DNA from: Bacillota bacterium
GTDB taxonomy: Bacteria; Bacillota; Clostridia; Lachnospirales; Lachnospiraceae
Assembly (NCBI GenBank): GCA_023386815.1
Contig: JAEWIZ010000017.1
Coordinates: forward strand, 47,786-111,785
Reading direction: 5' to 3'
DNA: 64,000 bases
The position numbers and the translations under genes were made by a program. Below are positions 24,489 to 34,544 of this stretch, piece by piece; positions within the stretch are counted from its first letter, which is position 1; each line of letters begins with the position of its first letter. The notes beneath the pieces are model-generated. The model had not been told where the DNA came from and did no database searches. It saw only the letters and a list, made by a program, of their open reading frames with translations.

Positions 24489-25853
24489 ATGATAAATATA
24501 AATGAAGTCATCGAAACGAATAAGATGATTGAACAGGAAAATCTTGACGTTCGAACCATTACACTTGGTATTAGCCTCTTAGATTGTGCTGATCCAAGTC
24601 TAGAGGAGCTAAACCGTAAGATTTATGATAAGATTACCACGATAGCAAAAGATCTGGTGGCAACTGGTAACAAGATTCAAAGAGAATATGGGATTCCTAT
24701 TGTAAATAAGAGAATATCCGTAACCCCGATTTCCCTGGTGGGTGCAGCTGCCTGCAAGAAACCGGAAGATTATGTTACGATTGCCCATACATTAGACAGA
24801 GCAGCAAAGACAGTAGGTGTAAATTTTATTGGCGGGTACTCTGCTTTGGTAAGTAAGGCTATGACACTCAGTGATGAACTTTTAATAAAATCCATCCCGA
24901 TGGCACTTAGTCAGACCGAGCGTGTATGTAGCTCCGTGAATGTTGGATCCACCAAAACCGGAATTGATATGAATGCGGTTAAGCTTCTTGGAGAGATTAT
25001 CTTAAGTACCGCAGAATATACAAAGGAAAAGGATTCTATTGGCTGTGCAAAGCTGGTTGTATTTTGTAATGCACCGGATGATAACCCATTCATGGCGGGT
25101 GCCTTCCATGGAGTAACGGAAGGTGATGCTGTGATTAATGTTGGTGTCAGCGGACCTGGTGTAGTAAAAAAAGCTCTGGAAAGTGTTCGAGGAGCAGACT
25201 TTGAGACCTTGTGTGAGACAATTAAGAAAACTGCCTTTAAGATCACCCGTGTAGGTCAGTTGGTTGCACAGGAAGCCTCCAGGTTGATGGATATTCCATT
25301 TGGTATTATTGATTTATCCTTAGCACCGACTCCGGCAGTAGGTGATAGTGTTGCAGAAATTCTGGAAGAGATCGGTTTGGAATATGTCGGTGCACCCGGA
25401 ACAACAGCAGCGCTGGCCTTACTCAATGACCAGGTAAAGAAGGGCGGTGTTATGGCTTCTTCCTATGTTGGTGGACTTAGTGGTGCATTTATCCCTGTTA
25501 GTGAAGATCAAGGTATGATTGACGCGGTAGAGGCAGGTGCTTTAACACTTGAAAAGCTGGAAGCGATGACCTGTGTATGCTCCGTGGGTCTTGATATGAT
25601 TGCGATTCCGGGAGATACGAAGGCTACTACGATCTCAGGGTTAATTGCAGATGAAATGGCAATTGGAATGATCAATCAGAAAACTACAGCAGTTCGTATT
25701 ATTCCAGTCATTGGTAAGGGAATTGGGGAGCGTGTAGAGTTTGGCGGATTATTAGGATATGCACCTGTAATGAAGGTGAATAATTTTAGTTGTGCGGATT
25801 TCGTTAATCGCGGTGGTAGAATTCCGGCTCCGATTCATAGCTTTAAAAACTAG
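24489..25853 (+). CDS. UPF0210 family protein (DUF711, PFL-like fold)
   Basis: This 454-residue protein matches UPF0210 throughout: MININEVIETNKMIEQENLD at the start, GVSGPGVVKKALE near residue 225 and APTPAVGDSVAEILEEIGLE near residue 290. The family is structurally related to pyruvate formate-lyase but has no assigned reaction. AGGGAGG at 24471-24477 favours the ATG at 24489 over an in-frame ATG at 24450. It is paired with the ACT-domain gene upstream, which suggests ligand-controlled activity (inference). Confidence 0.92.
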   Translation: MININEVIETNKMIEQENLDVRTITLGISLLDCADPSLEELNRKIYDKITTIAKDLVATGNKIQREYGIPIVNKRISVTPISLVGAAACKKPEDYVTIAHTLDRAAKTVGVNFIGGYSALVSKAMTLSDELLIKSIPMALSQTERVCSSVNVGSTKTGIDMNAVKLLGEIILSTAEYTKEKDSIGCAKLVVFCNAPDDNPFMAGAFHGVTEGDAVINVGVSGPGVVKKALESVRGADFETLCETIKKTAFKITRVGQLVAQEASRLMDIPFGIIDLSLAPTPAVGDSVAEILEEIGLEYVGAPGTTAALALLNDQVKKGGVMASSYVGGLSGAFIPVSEDQGMIDAVEAGALTLEKLEAMTCVCSVGLDMIAIPGDTKATTISGLIADEMAIGMINQKTTAVRIIPVIGKGIGERVEFGGLLGYAPVMKVNNFSCADFVNRGGRIPAPIHSFKN

Positions 25854-26089
25854 ATTATTATTGAAAATTACATCTGTTTTGATGTATATTAATGGAATAC
25901 AGTATTAGAATAATAAAAGGTAAAAATTTACTTTGAACAGAGTCGGGAGTCACATCGTCTAATGTTATGATAAGCAGTAACAAGGTTATGAGATACATAA
26001 CAGTGTTATGAAAAATGTAATAACATGGGGAGATTGATTCTCGGTTCTTTCATGCATTTTGGACATGATTAAAAAAGAGAAAGGCATGT

Positions 26090-27562
26090 GTGATTATGGA
26101 GAAAATCTTAGAACAGTTAGATTACAAGGGAATATTTCAATATTTTAGTGAAATATCTGCGATACCGAGAGGTTCGGGCAATGAGAAGGAAGTCAGTGAC
26201 TATCTGGTAGCCTTTGCAAAGGCTCGAAAGTTAGAGTACACACAGGATGAGGCAAAGAACGTAATTATAATAAAACCAGCATCTCCAGGATATGAAGATG
26301 AGCCCGCAGTCATTCTTCAGGGGCACATGGATATGGTTTGTGAAAAACGTAAGGAAGACACACATGATTTTTTAAAGGATGGAATTAAGCTTGTTGTTGA
26401 GGGTGATTATATTCATGCGGATGGTACGACCCTCGGCGCTGATAATGGAATTGCCGTTGCTTATATCATGGCAGTGCTTTCAGATGAAACACTAAAACAC
26501 CCAAGAATTGAAGCGATTATTACGACAGATGAAGAGGTTGGAATGCATGGGGCAAAAGCTCTTGATTTATCCAAACTCCAAGGGAAATATATGATTAATC
26601 TGGACTCGGAGGAAGAAGGATATCTTCTTTGCAGCTGTGCCGGAGGATTAACAGGAACCAGCTCCTTTCCGCTAAAAAGAGTGCAGGCTTCGGGTAGAAA
26701 GTTGAAGATTAGTATTGGAGGACTGATTGGCGGTCATTCCGGTATCGATATCGGAAATAACAGATCCAATGCTACGAAGTTGTTAGGCAGATTATTATTT
26801 GACCTTCGGGAAACCAGCTCTTATGAATTGATTGATATGCTGGGTGGCTTTAAGGATAATGTAATCCCAAGAGAAGCGAATGCGGATATACTAATTTCTA
26901 CAGAGAAAGCAGATGTGTTGGAGCTTGTGAAGAAGAATATCGAAGCTATCATGGCGATTTATCAAAAGGAATTAGCGGCAAGTGAACCGGATTTGAATTA
27001 CCAGTTGGAAGATTTGGGAGAGGGAACCTTTGATGTAATTCATCCTTCCTCTTTTGAAAAAATGCTGTTTATGCTGATTCATATGCCAAACGGTGTTCAG
27101 GTCATGAGTTCAAATATCAAGGGACTGGTAGAGAGCTCTTTGAATATGGGGGTATTCCATACAGAAGCTGATAAGGTAGAGATGCTTACCTCAGTACGTA
27201 GCTCCAGTAGTAATTATAAATATTTTATTAGTAACAAATTGAAGTATATGACTGACTTCTTAGGCGGTGAATACGTTGTACGTTGGGAATATCCAGCCTG
27301 GGAGTTCAAAAAGGATTCTAAACTTCAACAACATTTCCAAAAGATGAGCCGTGAGTTTTATGGGAAAGAAATGATAGTGGAAGCAATTCATGCAGGTTTG
27401 GAATGTGGTTTAGTTTCTGAAAAAATGCCTGGTATTGACATTGTTTCAATTGGTCCGGACATCAGTAGTGTGCATACCATTGAGGAAAAGATGAGTATCT
27501 CATCAACGGTACGAGTATATCAATTCCTTGAGAAGATATTAAGCGAGAAAATTGGGGCATAA
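26090..27562 (+). CDS. pepD: Aminoacyl-histidine dipeptidase, M20 family
   Basis: A cytoplasmic zinc dipeptidase that cleaves Xaa-His and other dipeptides. The metal site is visible as GHMDMV (near residue 85), GADNGIAVAY (near 118), TTDEEVGMHGA (near 150) and LDSEEEG, with the lid domain GGLIGGHSGIDIG near 215. The late metal ligand IHAGLECGL is near residue 435. The length is typical (about 485-490). The start is either GTG 26090 or ATG 26096, both after AAAGG. An LCP gene follows 28 bases after the stop. Confidence 0.93.
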   Translation: MIMEKILEQLDYKGIFQYFSEISAIPRGSGNEKEVSDYLVAFAKARKLEYTQDEAKNVIIIKPASPGYEDEPAVILQGHMDMVCEKRKEDTHDFLKDGIKLVVEGDYIHADGTTLGADNGIAVAYIMAVLSDETLKHPRIEAIITTDEEVGMHGAKALDLSKLQGKYMINLDSEEEGYLLCSCAGGLTGTSSFPLKRVQASGRKLKISIGGLIGGHSGIDIGNNRSNATKLLGRLLFDLRETSSYELIDMLGGFKDNVIPREANADILISTEKADVLELVKKNIEAIMAIYQKELAASEPDLNYQLEDLGEGTFDVIHPSSFEKMLFMLIHMPNGVQVMSSNIKGLVESSLNMGVFHTEADKVEMLTSVRSSSSNYKYFISNKLKYMTDFLGGEYVVRWEYPAWEFKKDSKLQQHFQKMSREFYGKEMIVEAIHAGLECGLVSEKMPGIDIVSIGPDISSVHTIEEKMSISSTVRVYQFLEKILSEKIGA

Positions 27563-27590
27563 TACAGCTGAAATAACAGGAGAAGAGATA

Positions 27591-28949
27591 ATGGATGAGG
27601 AAAGAGTAAATTCTGAAAAGGATAACAAGAATGCAGCATTTAATGTTGACTTCTTACAGGATAACGATGAGCATAAAGAGGTTGAGGAACAACTTCTTAG
27701 CATCAATGCTGATTTGGCAAAGCACATAAGCGATGAAATGGATAGTATATCCAAGGAAACCACCAAGGAGGATTCCTTGGATGAAACCACAAAGGAGAAA
27801 AAACAGAAGAAGGTTTGGTGGATGAAGATTCAAAGCGGTGTTGTTTTGACGGTATTGTCGATCATTGGTATCTTGTTCTTTCTGGCATTTACGAAACCGG
27901 GGAATAATCTTTTATTAAGCATGGGGGTTAATCTGGGCGGTACCATTTGGGCTGCTTGGACCGGTGACTTTAAAGATGGTGAGGATGTAGCAGCGGATAT
28001 TGATTATGTGGAGGAAGAAGACCTAAGTTCCAAGGGGGAAGAGATCAATCCAACGATGATTAACTGGCCTAATACCTCCGGTATAGGGCGTCATGAAGAT
28101 GGCGTTTATAATGTTCTAGTCTTAGGTGAAGAGGCTATTGGTAGCGGAGATGCAAGAGGCAGGACAGATGTAATTGTTGTTGCAACCATTAATACCGTTA
28201 CTAAATCTTTAAAACTGACCTCCTTAATGAGAGATATGCTGGTTCAGATTCCAGGATTTAAGGATAATAAGCTGAATGTGGCTTATGAAGAGGGTGGTCT
28301 TGATCTGCTATATCAGACAATTGCGTTGAATTTTGACCTGAAACTAGATGGTTGTGTTATGGTTAACTTTGAAAACTTCGAGAAAATTGTCGATGAGATG
28401 GGTGGACTTGAGATAACACTAACCTCCGGTGAAGCGGATTACTTAAATTCAACAAATTATATTTCAGACCCTTCAAATAGGGATGTAGTTGCCGGAAAAC
28501 AGCTGTTAAATGGTAACCAGGTGTTAGGATATGCCCGCGTTCGTAAAAGATCAACCATTACCGGTAATAATAATGATTACGGTAGAACAGACAGACATCG
28601 TATTATCCTAAATGCGATCTTTGAAAAATACAAAACCAAGAGCAAACCAGAGCTTGCTAATCTCATGTTAAAATATCTTCCTTTGATTACGACTGACATT
28701 GATAGTAAAGCTTTCCAGTTATTCCTTAATTCCTACATAGAGATGGGAACCATGAATATCGAGCAATGCAGAATTCCGGCAGATGGAACTTTCCAGGACA
28801 ATGTTAAAGTACGTGGTATGGCAGTGCTAATCCCTGATTATGACGCTAATATAGAGGTTCTTCATAGCTTCATCTTCGGTGATACGAAGGCAGAAAGCGC
28901 ATCAACACCGCTAGTGTCTTCGGATGCTCAAAGCAGCAGTAATCAATGA
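27591..28949 (+). CDS. LytR-CpsA-Psr (LCP) family wall polymer ligase
   Basis: LCP proteins attach teichoic acids or other anionic polymers to peptidoglycan outside the membrane. The order is an acidic cytoplasmic N-terminus (about 75 residues), one membrane helix (SGVVLTVLSIIGILFFLAF), then the LCP domain with NVLVLGEEAIGSGDARGRTD near residue 172, TSLMRDMLVQIPGF near 210, the KLNVAYEEGG segment and GYARVRKRS near 310. The Asp and Arg residues that bind pyrophosphate are present. AGGAGAAGAGATA places the start at 27591; the frame is open upstream into pepD but that start is not supported. Confidence 0.9.
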   Translation: MDEERVNSEKDNKNAAFNVDFLQDNDEHKEVEEQLLSINADLAKHISDEMDSISKETTKEDSLDETTKEKKQKKVWWMKIQSGVVLTVLSIIGILFFLAFTKPGNNLLLSMGVNLGGTIWAAWTGDFKDGEDVAADIDYVEEEDLSSKGEEINPTMINWPNTSGIGRHEDGVYNVLVLGEEAIGSGDARGRTDVIVVATINTVTKSLKLTSLMRDMLVQIPGFKDNKLNVAYEEGGLDLLYQTIALNFDLKLDGCVMVNFENFEKIVDEMGGLEITLTSGEADYLNSTNYISDPSNRDVVAGKQLLNGNQVLGYARVRKRSTITGNNNDYGRTDRHRIILNAIFEKYKTKSKPELANLMLKYLPLITTDIDSKAFQLFLNSYIEMGTMNIEQCRIPADGTFQDNVKVRGMAVLIPDYDANIEVLHSFIFGDTKAESASTPLVSSDAQSSSNQ

Positions 28950-29180
28950 TTAAATCGTTAGAAGAATAAAGTAATAGACAAGAACAGAACCGAGTGCATC
29001 AGGAAGCTAATTCTCCAGATGCACTTGTCTCATGTACTACAGATAAACAACTCAAAAGATAGGTGCTAGGAAAAGTTACAAAGTTATTTCTTCTTTTTGA
29101 CCTGAATTTCGGATACAGTGAATGTTATACCTAAGACAAACATATGATTAAATGTTAAAAAAGTCCTGAGGTATTCAATT

Positions 29181-30140
29181 ATGATACAGAATAGAAATTC
29201 ATCGTATAAAAGAAAGACTGCTTATTATCATAAGCTTGGAATCCAGAAAAGAACCGATAAGTTATTGCATAGGGAATTGATCGGTTTATTTCTCCTATGC
29301 ATTGTTACGGTTGTAATAACCGGATTTTGTCTTAAGCTACTGCATACACATCTTCTGGTGGAGAGAATAATTGAAGAAGGATTTAATTATGAGTCCTTTC
29401 GAGAAATGAAGCTGGATGAGGAGGCTTTTGACCTCATTAAGAGCAGAACAACCCATCTGCTCAAACACAATCCCAGCCTTAGAAATATTCCTATGGTGGA
29501 TGAATATGGGTATTTAACAGTAAGCATGCTATTTAACAATTTTGATTTAGAACAGAAGAAACCAGTGGATGAACAGACTTTTCTTCGTGGCATAGGAACT
29601 CTTGTATATGTGAAAGACTTTCAAAAATTATATAAGGATTATAAGGCTGTGCTAAATGATCTGGAGTATTTCCCGGTTCCCAGGATGGATGGAGCTGAAA
29701 TTTCATATGAAAATAGCTGGTACGAGCCCAGAACCTATGGTGGTAAGCGAAAGCATGAGGGAACGGATCTAATGGCTTCCAATAACCAACGAGGGTATTT
29801 TCCGATTATAAGTATGACCAATGGAATTGTAGAGAAAATAGGCTGGCTGGAACAGGGAGGATATCGTATTGGAATACGTTCTGAGTCTGGAGCCTATTAT
29901 TACTATGCCCATCTATATTCCTATGCACCGGAGATCGCGCCAGGTGATGGTGTAATAGCAGGACAGCTGCTTGGATTTATGGGTGACAGTGGCTATGGAC
30001 CGGAAGGTACAACGGGAGAGTTTGATGTTCACCTTCACATGGGAATCTATTTGAATTCTGGCGATAAAGAAGTTAGTGTAAATCCGTTTTGGATCTTAAA
30101 AATTCTCGAAAATTATAGAACTAATTACGACTATCAATAA
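29181..30140 (+). CDS. M23 family metallopeptidase, membrane-anchored
   Basis: A zinc endopeptidase probably acting on peptidoglycan cross-bridges. There is one membrane helix (about residues 33-55, LIGLFLLCIVTVVITGFCLK) and a C-terminal LytM domain with the zinc ligands KHEGTDLM near residue 195 and the catalytic HLHMG near residue 285. All ligands are present, so it is likely active. The start has no strong ribosome site; TTGAGG-like bases lie 10-15 upstream. It stands alone between LCP and nifS genes. Confidence 0.88.
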   Translation: MIQNRNSSYKRKTAYYHKLGIQKRTDKLLHRELIGLFLLCIVTVVITGFCLKLLHTHLLVERIIEEGFNYESFREMKLDEEAFDLIKSRTTHLLKHNPSLRNIPMVDEYGYLTVSMLFNNFDLEQKKPVDEQTFLRGIGTLVYVKDFQKLYKDYKAVLNDLEYFPVPRMDGAEISYENSWYEPRTYGGKRKHEGTDLMASNNQRGYFPIISMTNGIVEKIGWLEQGGYRIGIRSESGAYYYYAHLYSYAPEIAPGDGVIAGQLLGFMGDSGYGPEGTTGEFDVHLHMGIYLNSGDKEVSVNPFWILKILENYRTNYDYQ

Positions 30141-30236
30141 AACAAATGTTGCATACTTTATATGATAGCAACAAGAATGTGTTGAGACAAATTTCATTGT
30201 TAAAGGGATAGAATCGTCTTGGCAGCGAATTATACT

Positions 30237-30265
30237 TTGCCAAAAATCATTTTATGAGGTATAAT
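30237..30265 (+). promoter_or_regulatory. Promoter for nifS-thiI
   Basis: TTGCCA (30237-30242) and a perfect TATAAT (30260-30265) are 17 bases apart. nifS starts about 55 bases downstream. Confidence 0.75.
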
Positions 30266-30319
30266 CTGCTTTAGTATGTGTATTTGTTAATCCACAAGAG
30301 CAGTAAAATGGAGGTACAA

Positions 30320-31507
30320 ATGGAAGTTTATTTGGATAACTCAGCTACGACTAAGCCTACTCAGGGGGTTTGTGAGATCACGCTGCAGACCTTGAAGGAG
30401 GATTATGGCAATCCTTCCTCCATGCATCGGATGGGAGTCAAGGCTGAGCAATATATGAAAGAGGCAGCAGCTATTATTGCTAGCACACTTAAGGTGGAGC
30501 CGAAAGAAATTATTTTCACTTCAGGCGGCACGGAGGCTAATAATTTAGCCCTGATTGGTACAGCCATGGCTTATAAACGCAGAGCGAATCATATTATTAC
30601 AACAAGAATAGAGCATCCTTCTGTGCTTCAGACAGTGGTGCACTTAGAGGAGCAAGGCTTTCGTGTTAGCTTTCTTCCGGTTGATTCCACAGGAAAGCTC
30701 ATAAAAACAAAGCTATATGAGCTCATTGGAGAAGATACCTTAATGGTATCTATGATGTATGTCAATAATGAGATTGGTTCAGTGCAAGATATTACTGAAA
30801 TTGCACTTGAACTTAAAAAATTAAAAAAAGATATTATTATCCATGTAGATGCTGTACAGGCTTTTGGAAAATATAGAATTTTCCCTAAGAGAGAGGGAAT
30901 TGATTTATTATCCTTTTCCGGACATAAGATACATGGACCAAAGGGAATCGGAGTACTATATGCCAGCGATAAACTAAAGATAAACCCTACTGTGTTTGGC
31001 GGCGGACATCAAAGGGGAATTCGGTCTGGGACAGAAAATGTGCCTGGAATCGCAGGGATAGGACAAGCTGTAAAAGAGCTTTATATCGATTTTGACCGCA
31101 AGATCGATACCATGTATGAATTGAAACAATATTTCCTGCAAGAGGTAAGTAAGCTGGATGGTGTTACAATCAATGGAATGCCACTGGAGTGCACCGAGGC
31201 TTTCGAAATGGAACAAATCAGGAAAACAGCACCTCACATCATGAGCGTGAATTTTCAGGGAGTACGCAGCGAAGTATTTTTACATGCCTTGGAGGATAAA
31301 GGAGTTTTTGTATCCTCTGGGTCAGCCTGCAGTACCCATCATGCTACACCAAGTGCTGCTTTAACAGCAATTGGGTTGCCTAAGGATTTAATGGAATCAA
31401 CCCTGAGATTGTCAATGTCAGAGTTGACAACAAGAGAAGAAATTAATTATACTTTGGAGCAACTGAAGGAAATATTACCGATACTTCGAAGATACAGACG
31501 AAAATAA
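30320..31507 (+). CDS. Cysteine desulfurase, NifS/NifZ type
   Basis: A PLP enzyme that takes sulfur from cysteine and hands it on as persulfide. Visible are the start VYLDNSATTKPT, the PLP-lysine region SFSGHKIHGPKGIG near residue 205 and the active-site loop SSGSACSTHH near residue 335 with the catalytic Cys. GGAGGTACAA sets the start at 30320. thiI follows 55 bases after the stop, the same arrangement as NifZ-ThiI of Bacillus, so it most likely supplies sulfur for 4-thiouridine in tRNA. Confidence 0.93.
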   Translation: MEVYLDNSATTKPTQGVCEITLQTLKEDYGNPSSMHRMGVKAEQYMKEAAAIIASTLKVEPKEIIFTSGGTEANNLALIGTAMAYKRRANHIITTRIEHPSVLQTVVHLEEQGFRVSFLPVDSTGKLIKTKLYELIGEDTLMVSMMYVNNEIGSVQDITEIALELKKLKKDIIIHVDAVQAFGKYRIFPKREGIDLLSFSGHKIHGPKGIGVLYASDKLKINPTVFGGGHQRGIRSGTENVPGIAGIGQAVKELYIDFDRKIDTMYELKQYFLQEVSKLDGVTINGMPLECTEAFEMEQIRKTAPHIMSVNFQGVRSEVFLHALEDKGVFVSSGSACSTHHATPSAALTAIGLPKDLMESTLRLSMSELTTREEINYTLEQLKEILPILRRYRRK

Positions 31508-31562
31508 TAGTAAGAGGATAAACACAGGAGGAGAAATCCTCCTAAAATACAGGAGGATTAGA

Positions 31563-32738
31563 ATGTTTAAAGCGTTTTTGATTAAATATGCTGAAATTGG
31601 TCTAAAGGGGAATAATCGTTATATTTTTGAAAATGCCCTGCGTGATCGTATCAAGGAAGCCTTGAATCACTTAGGGGAATATGTGGTTAGTAAGGAACAG
31701 GGAAGAGTTTTTGTGGAATGCCCTGAAAATTATGACTATGAAGAAACAGTTTCAGCGTTAAAGAAAGTGTTTGGTATCTCATCCATTTGTCCGGTTGCAG
31801 TAATTGAAAGCTCCGAATGGGAAGAATTAACCCAGGGTGTGGGTAATTATGTAGAAAAGATGTACGAGGATCGCGATTTTACCTTTAAGGTGGAAGCCAA
31901 GCGTGCAGATAAAAAATATAAGTTTACTTCACCGGAAATATGTATTGAAATGGGGGCTTATTTGTTAAAGAGATTCCCCGAGATGAAGGTAGATGTGCAT
32001 GAGCCTTCCGTAAGAATTACGGTGGAGGTTCGTACAAAATGTTATGTATATTCTATTGTAATTCCAGGCTTAGGCGGTATGCCAGTGGGCTGCAATGGAA
32101 AAGCAATGTTATTATTATCTGGTGGTATCGATAGCCCGGTAGCAGGATATATGCTGTCAAAACGAGGCGTATCCTTGGCTGCCACCTATTTCCATGCACC
32201 GCCATACACCAGTGATAGAGCAAAGCAAAAAGTAGTTGATTTGGCGGAGAAGATCTCTAAATATACGGGGAAGATGAAGCTTTTTGTAGTTAATTTCACC
32301 GATATTCAATTATATATTTATGATCAGTGTCCTCATGAAGAGTTGACTATTATTATGCGCCGATATATGATGAAGATTGCTGAAAAACTGGCAGAGCAGG
32401 AAAACTGCCTGGGTCTTATTACAGGAGAAAGTCTTGGTCAGGTTGCCAGTCAGACAATGCAGAGTCTCGCTGCTACCAATGAGGTATGTACAATGCCGGT
32501 TTATCGCCCGTTAATTGCTTTTGATAAAAAGGATATCGTGGATATTGCGAAAGAAATTGATACCTTTGAGACTTCCATTCAGCCATTCGAGGATTGCTGT
32601 ACCATCTTTGTGGCCAAGCATCCGGTGACGAAACCTAGTACAAAGGTGATTAAAAATTCGGAGAAAAAGTTAGAAGAAAAAATTGAAGAAATGATAGAAA
32701 TTGCTTTAAATACAGTAGAAGTAGTTGCAGTTGGCTAA
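31563..32738 (+). CDS. thiI: tRNA 4-thiouridine synthetase ThiI
   Basis: ThiI adenylates U8 of tRNA and inserts sulfur. The order is an N-terminal ferredoxin-like domain, THUMP domain (about residues 60-165) and PP-loop domain with LLLSGGIDSPVAGYM near residue 182. The protein ends at 391 residues without the rhodanese domain of E. coli ThiI, as usual in Firmicutes, where the NifS-type partner gives sulfur directly. A cysteine pair site in FEDCCTIF near residue 345 is visible. AGGAGGATTAGA precedes the ATG. Confidence 0.95.
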   Translation: MFKAFLIKYAEIGLKGNNRYIFENALRDRIKEALNHLGEYVVSKEQGRVFVECPENYDYEETVSALKKVFGISSICPVAVIESSEWEELTQGVGNYVEKMYEDRDFTFKVEAKRADKKYKFTSPEICIEMGAYLLKRFPEMKVDVHEPSVRITVEVRTKCYVYSIVIPGLGGMPVGCNGKAMLLLSGGIDSPVAGYMLSKRGVSLAATYFHAPPYTSDRAKQKVVDLAEKISKYTGKMKLFVVNFTDIQLYIYDQCPHEELTIIMRRYMMKIAEKLAEQENCLGLITGESLGQVASQTMQSLAATNEVCTMPVYRPLIAFDKKDIVDIAKEIDTFETSIQPFEDCCTIFVAKHPVTKPSTKVIKNSEKKLEEKIEEMIEIALNTVEVVAVG

Positions 32739-32757
32739 TTTTTTGTTAGAAATATGT

Positions 32758-32792
32758 ATAAAAAAAGAGGTTGCCGTTTACGACAACCTCTT
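32758..32792 (-). terminator. Terminator of the HPr-like gene (minus strand)
   Basis: AAGAGGTTG pairs with CAACCTCTT. On the minus strand it is followed by a run of seven Ts. It may also slow thiI transcription from the other side, though no T-run follows on the plus strand. Confidence 0.85.
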
Positions 32793-32799
32793 GAAATGA

Positions 32800-33033
32800 C
32801 TACTCTACAATGTATGGCTTTAAGATTGCAAGGATGTTTTCCATGTTCTCCTCACTATGGATATTTAAGTCAATGACTTTTGACAAGTCGAGACTGAAAA
32901 TGCCCATGATGGACTTTGCATCTATAACGTATCTGCCGGAAACCAAATCAAAATCGGAATCAAATTTTGTCACGTCATTTACGAAAGCTTTCACCTTATC
33001 GATTGAATTTAAAGATATTTTTACTGTCTTCAT
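32800..33033 (-). CDS. HPr/Crh-like protein lacking the active-site histidine
   Basis: This 77-residue protein aligns with HPr: KFDSDFDLVSGRYVIDAKSI followed by MGIFSLDL matches the HPr stretch up to and beyond Ser46 (Ser41 here, KSIMG). The phosphotransfer site GIHARPA is gone; the equivalent positions read SIDKVKA with no histidine. Keeping Ser46 but losing His15 is the pattern of Bacillus Crh, a partner of CcpA in catabolite control. So a signalling role rather than sugar transport is inferred. AAGGAGGAATTAGTG sets the start at 33033. It is a single-gene unit with its own promoter and terminator. Confidence 0.8.
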   Translation of the reverse strand: MKTVKISLNSIDKVKAFVNDVTKFDSDFDLVSGRYVIDAKSIMGIFSLDLSKVIDLNIHSEENMENILAILKPYIVE

Positions 33034-33064
33034 CACTAATTCCTCCTTCTTCAAGTATATGTAT

Positions 33065-33093
33065 ATACTATAATTTAGCAAATTAAAAGTCAA
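33065..33093 (-). promoter_or_regulatory. Promoter for the HPr-like gene
   Basis: On the minus strand TTGACT (33093-33088) and TAGTAT (33070-33065) are 17 bases apart, about 30 bases before the start codon. Confidence 0.75.
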
Positions 33094-33203
33094 TATACAA
33101 AGTTCATAAAAAAAAACAGGAAAAGTTGTATAGGAAGCGGAATTTATAAATATTTAACGCTATTAGTGAAGGAAGATGTTTTACTTAGAAAGGATTTAAA
33201 TAA

Positions 33204-34544
33204 ATGAAAAAAACAGCAGCATTTCTTAGCCTGGGGTGTAAGGTAAACTCCTATGAAACTGAGGCTATGCGTGGTATGTTTGAGAACGCAGGCTACGATA
33301 TCGTGGATTTTAAGGATACAGCAGACGTATATGTGGTTAATACCTGTACTGTCACCAATATTGCAGATCGTAAATCCAGACAGATGCTTCACCAGGCAAA
33401 AAAAAGAAATCCAGAAGCGATTATTGCCGCAGTAGGATGCTATGTACAAGCAGCAGAAGAGGTTTTGCTGGAAGACAGCGCAGTGGATCTGGTTGTTGGT
33501 AATAATAAAAAATCAGATATTGTAGAAATGGTAGAACGTTGTAAAAGCAGCCAGAAGAAAGAGGAACTGGTGGTAGATATCGATTTCGAACAGGAATACG
33601 AAGAATTAAATATCGCCTCGACCATGGAAAAAACAAGAGCTGTGGTTAAGATTCAGGATGGTTGTAACCGCTTTTGTTCTTACTGCATTATCCCCTATGT
33701 CAGGGGAAGAGTTCGCAGCAGGAAGGAAGCAGAAATTATCTCAGAAGTATCTGAGCTTGTAAAAAAAGGTTACAAAGAAGTTGTATTAACTGGGATTCAT
33801 ATCTCCTCCTATGGTACGGATCGGGATCATGGTGCCGAGACAGATGAAAGAAAGGATTTGCCGTTAGCATCCTTAATCCAAAATATATCGACTATTCCTG
33901 GAGTTGAAAGAATAAGACTGGGATCCTTAGAACCAAGGATTATTACAGAGGAATTTTTATCTGTCATTTCAGAAATTCCACAGTTTTGCCCGCACTTTCA
34001 TCTATCCCTCCAAAGTGGAAGTAATGGCGTCTTAAAACGGATGAACCGAAAATATAGTGCCAAGGAGTACTTAGATAGAGTACAGCTCATCAGGCAATAT
34101 TTTGATTTACCAGCCTTTACGACGGATGTTATCGTAGGTTTTCCGGGAGAAACACCGGAGGAATTTGCAGAGACGAGAGAATTCATTGGCAAAATAGGCT
34201 TTTCTCATATCCATGTATTTAAATATTCAAAAAGAGCAGGCACGAAAGCAGCCGAGATGCCGAATCAGATTCCGGAGGAGCTCAAGAGTCAAAGAAGTGA
34301 TGAATTAATAACCTGCTCAGAACAGATGGCTAAGGAATACAAAGCTAATTTCTTGGGTAGAATAGAGAAAGTTCTATTTGAAGAAGCGATTTTGGTGGAT
34401 GGCAAGACTTATCAGGTAGGACACAATGAGAGATATTTGAAATTCGCGGTGGAAAGTAAGGAAGATCTATCGAATCAGATCCTGAAAGTCAGGGTAAATA
34501 AGGATTTATTGGAAGAAATTATGCTTTGTGAAATATTTAATTGA
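33204..34544 (+). CDS. mtaB: tRNA t6A37 methylthiotransferase MtaB
   Basis: This radical SAM enzyme adds a methylthio group to t6A at position 37 of tRNAs. The N-terminal UPF0004 domain starts with FLSLGCKVNSYETEAM (first Cys) and has NTCTVTNIADRKS and VGCYVQ. The radical SAM motif CSYCII with the first Cys just before (CNRFCSYC) is near residue 155, and the C-terminal TRAM domain is present. SLGCKVNSYE separates MtaB from the related MiaB and RimO. AAAGGATTTAAATA precedes the ATG. Confidence 0.95.
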   Translation: MKKTAAFLSLGCKVNSYETEAMRGMFENAGYDIVDFKDTADVYVVNTCTVTNIADRKSRQMLHQAKKRNPEAIIAAVGCYVQAAEEVLLEDSAVDLVVGNNKKSDIVEMVERCKSSQKKEELVVDIDFEQEYEELNIASTMEKTRAVVKIQDGCNRFCSYCIIPYVRGRVRSRKEAEIISEVSELVKKGYKEVVLTGIHISSYGTDRDHGAETDERKDLPLASLIQNISTIPGVERIRLGSLEPRIITEEFLSVISEIPQFCPHFHLSLQSGSNGVLKRMNRKYSAKEYLDRVQLIRQYFDLPAFTTDVIVGFPGETPEEFAETREFIGKIGFSHIHVFKYSKRAGTKAAEMPNQIPEELKSQRSDELITCSEQMAKEYKANFLGRIEKVLFEEAILVDGKTYQVGHNERYLKFAVESKEDLSNQILKVRVNKDLLEEIMLCEIFN

